Assembly: GCA_013115135.1 (NCBI GenBank)
Contig: JABANP010000208.1
Coordinates: forward strand, 22,077 to 86,076
Length of the DNA: 64,000 nt
Reading direction: 5' to 3'
Origin: Perkinsus olseni
Lineage: Eukaryota; Perkinsozoa; Perkinsida; Perkinsidae
Part shown: positions 61,742 to 64,000 of the stretch, in pieces
Position numbering within the stretch: the stretch's first letter is position 1
Layout of the letters: each line of letters opens with the position of its first letter
Translations under genes and position numbers: made by a program
Notes under the pieces: model-generated
Told to the model about the DNA's origin: nothing
The model's input: only the letters and a program-made list of their open reading frames with translations
Database searches by the model: none

Positions 61742-63774
61742 TTAATCAAGAGTATTAGAAGATGACTCGTAAGAGTCAACATCTGAACTATCCTCATTAG
61801 AGGACGCAGAGTTCCAATCAACCACTGGAGGCAACCGAGAAGAGCTGGAGCCTCCACTAGAAGAGTTATTACTAGCTTTTTCACTAGAGCTCTTCGACTC
61901 GCTTCCCTCCGTCGACACCCTGGAGGCTCCTCGTCCCACTGGAGATTCCAGCTGTAAGAGACCACGCAGTCCACCAGACGCCTCGCGGAACACCCTCGTT
62001 GTCGGGGTTAGCTTTGAACCCTCAGGTTCCATACTCGTTGTAATCGTGCATGGAGTGATTCACCGGATTGTTCAGAGGAAAGGCCGAGGCCAGCATCCGA
62101 ACAGTTTCGTACTGCCTCAAGGTACTCTTCGACATGACTGCAGAGTACATGGACCTTCAGGAGTGTAAGGGAGGCTGGTCGCTTCCCAAGCGGTACGGAA
62201 CGACGCAATTGCCTGACTCCATCCTGGGACTCTCATAAGTCCGAGGCACTTGTCTTTTACCACCTTGAAAGCTTTGAGAGCTCTCGACGAACGGCCTTGC
62301 CCGCTGTTCAAAGGTATACGACCCGCTGCAATCTCATCGAGTAAGCGGGAACAACTGTTTCCTTCTGAACGCTCCGTCGAAGTAGACCGAACGCCTTATA
62401 TTGTACTTTGACCAAGGCCTTACAGTGACGAGCATGAAGCGAGTTTGAAGCTCCTGATGTCTCCCGTGGACGGGCTTTATCGTATAGCTTGTTGACTATA
62501 CCGAGCAGGAGGTGCAGTGGGGATAGGGATAGAAAACTCCAGAGGCGAATTCACCCATTGAATCACCGGTTGAGCCACGACATTATGGGAAGCGCTCTCC
62601 AGATCCTTTCATATGCTGCCCTACGTTCGTGTGGAGCTGAGCCATCGCAGTCACCCTTTACGGTACAGGCAGAATGGGCATCGGGTACTTTTTGCATGAC
62701 GCCATCTGAATTCCTACCATCATAGCCGAAACCTTCAAGTCACAGGCAACCCTGCTTTGGGTATTCCTCAGGTGGAACAACGCTTCCACAGAGGAAATGA
62801 CCGAACACCCTGTTCGAGGTTCTTCTGTGTCTCGCTTGCCTGACCCATTCCAATAACGAAGTTCTTCAAGACGCTAGGACTAGGCATATACCGAGAGCCT
62901 TCTTCCATAGTGGTGATGTTGATGGAAAGCTTCAGGAACCGCTGGCCTCCATCAAATTGAAGTTTCCAGGCGTGTTATACGATGGGCTTCTCCACCAGTG
63001 ACGATGTTGAGAAGGGCATTGATGCCGGTACAGAAGACAAAGGGCGCTGATGTAGCTCAGAGTGACGATCCAGTCTGCAGTGGAAGAGCTCAGACCGGAG
63101 AGAGGCCCAAAAGACATCCCATTTTTTCATCCAAGGCCTTCTTCAGCCCACCTTCTGGAAAATACACTCCCATCCCGTCTTCAGGATCTTGCAGCCCTGA
63201 GCACTTCTGCATACCAAGCCCCAAGTGCCCTAGACGCAGCAGGTCTCGTGCTGATTCCCTGCTCAGCACCACACCAGCTCTCTTCTCCTCCATAAGAGAA
63301 TGACGATACCCCTGCGGTAGTGGTGAGAATCCAAACTCACTCCAGAGGGCAAAAGGGCTCTCATGGCACACCTCAGTAGATTCCTGAAGCGCTCCTCAAG
63401 CCTCTGAGCTACGAGCGTGATCTGTGTAACTCCCAGCAGCAACCCTCTCAGCGAACTTCACACCAGCTCTACGTGGGCGTTTCACTGTCCTGGCGCATTC
63501 ACGATCATCATGATCTTCAACAGGGTTCCTGCATCGCGAGCAGACCCTTTCGGGGGAGACGCTCGCTGATGGCCTTCCAGGTCCCGGAGCATTCTGACTG
63601 CGCCTTCTTAACGAAGCTAGGGACAAGCGCGGAAGCAACGCTATTATCACCTTGCAGCGATCGGCCCTCAGAGCAGATCGCCGCCTGACGGGTTGATACT
63701 GGATCGTAGTCCATGAGGAGAGCATCATAATAGTGCCTGCTTCTCCTCATTCCACTTCGACGTCCATTGCACAT
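61742..63774 (-). pseudogene. Degenerate transposase-like remnant
   Basis: Fragments in three frames on the minus strand: a zinc-knuckle-like CSRCRNPVEDHDDREC (CX2CX6HX4C) near 63555, then low-similarity stretches, then WSQAIASFRTAWEATSLPYT running by a frame change into LLKVHVLCSHVEEYLEAVRN and LGLSSEQSGESLHARLQRVW (62230-62020). The last block resembles the KVH--HV--Y and SEQ--ES-H motifs seen near the C-terminus of some eukaryotic DNA-transposon proteins. A Ser-rich tail follows (near 61890). Frame breaks make it a dead copy. The element class is not assigned. Confidence 0.4.
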
Positions 63775-64000
63775 TCGTGCGTCATGTCTTGGGCTGCTGA
63801 GTACGCACGCATTACACAGTACCTACGGTAGCCCCAGGTTGGCTACCTCGGCTTTGAAGTCAACCTGGAATTTTAGAGCTCGCTGACTGACCTCCTGCGT
63901 GGGAGGGTGGCTGTTGTACCCTCTTAGGTAAAGTGAGCCTAGGGAAGCAGAAACGACCATACAAACATGGCAGTGTGTCGTCAGTGCTTCTCGTCACCAG
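63775..64000. other. Right edge, no feature supported
   Basis: Contains a GGTAGCC/GGCTACC inverted repeat near 63830. Nothing else is supported. Confidence 0.4.

Noticed and set aside
1..64000. Perkinsid spliced-leader or telomere repeats as proof of the organism
   Set aside because: I saw no copy of such sequences in the window, so the assignment remains an inference from gene content.

Overview
The window is nuclear DNA from a protist-like eukaryote. Coding regions are split by very short GT-AG introns (most read as 42-84 nt), genes lie on both strands, and the recognisable families are eukaryotic: GT31 glycosyltransferase, mitochondrial alternative oxidase, twin-AP2 DNA-binding protein, RluA-type pseudouridine synthase, ADA2 and VPS13. 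The gene content and intron style would suit an alveolate such as a perkinsid, but that is inference and no marker gene proves it.

Layout. 0-8 kb is all minus strand: a small membrane protein, a GT31 beta-1,3-glycosyltransferase, a signal-peptide protein, an alternative oxidase with an apparent +1 frameshift, and a second secreted protein. 8.6-10.1 kb holds an unidentified plus-strand gene. 11-28 kb is a duplicated block: an S41-type protease gene diverging from a ten-exon twin-AP2 gene. It is present as an intact S41 gene plus a decayed AP2 copy, then an S41 pseudogene plus a broken AP2 copy, then an AP2 copy that reads open for 700 codons. 28-29.8 kb is the pseudouridine synthase. 30-46.4 kb is a minus-strand array of multi-exon genes, several starting with clear signal peptides, with paralogous modules repeated along it; a further paralog lies at 50.3-52 kb. 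ADA2 sits at 47.3-48.9 kb. A run of hairpins at 49.7-50.0 kb looks like a structured RNA. 53.4-61.5 kb is a VPS13-like lipid-transfer protein that stops before the usual C-terminal domains. The right end carries a degenerate transposase-like remnant.

Main discovery. Aligning the duplicated blocks shows that many of their length differences are exactly 14 nt (once 28 nt, as two nested events). Each insertion has one form: a 6-nt word X becomes X-n-X'-n-X, where X' is its reverse complement and n is a single base. In 11 of 17 events both single bases are what an inverted copy of the 8-mer around X would give. The same 20-nt signature also occurs in single-copy intergenic DNA. I know of no described element or repair product with this fixed geometry.

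Other dispersed signals are an exact 12-mer (GCGGAGCGAAGC) at seven sites and tRNA-like B-box sequences, some identical over 14 nt, in introns and just upstream of start codons. Exon limits in the 30-52 kb array and in VPS13 are approximate.
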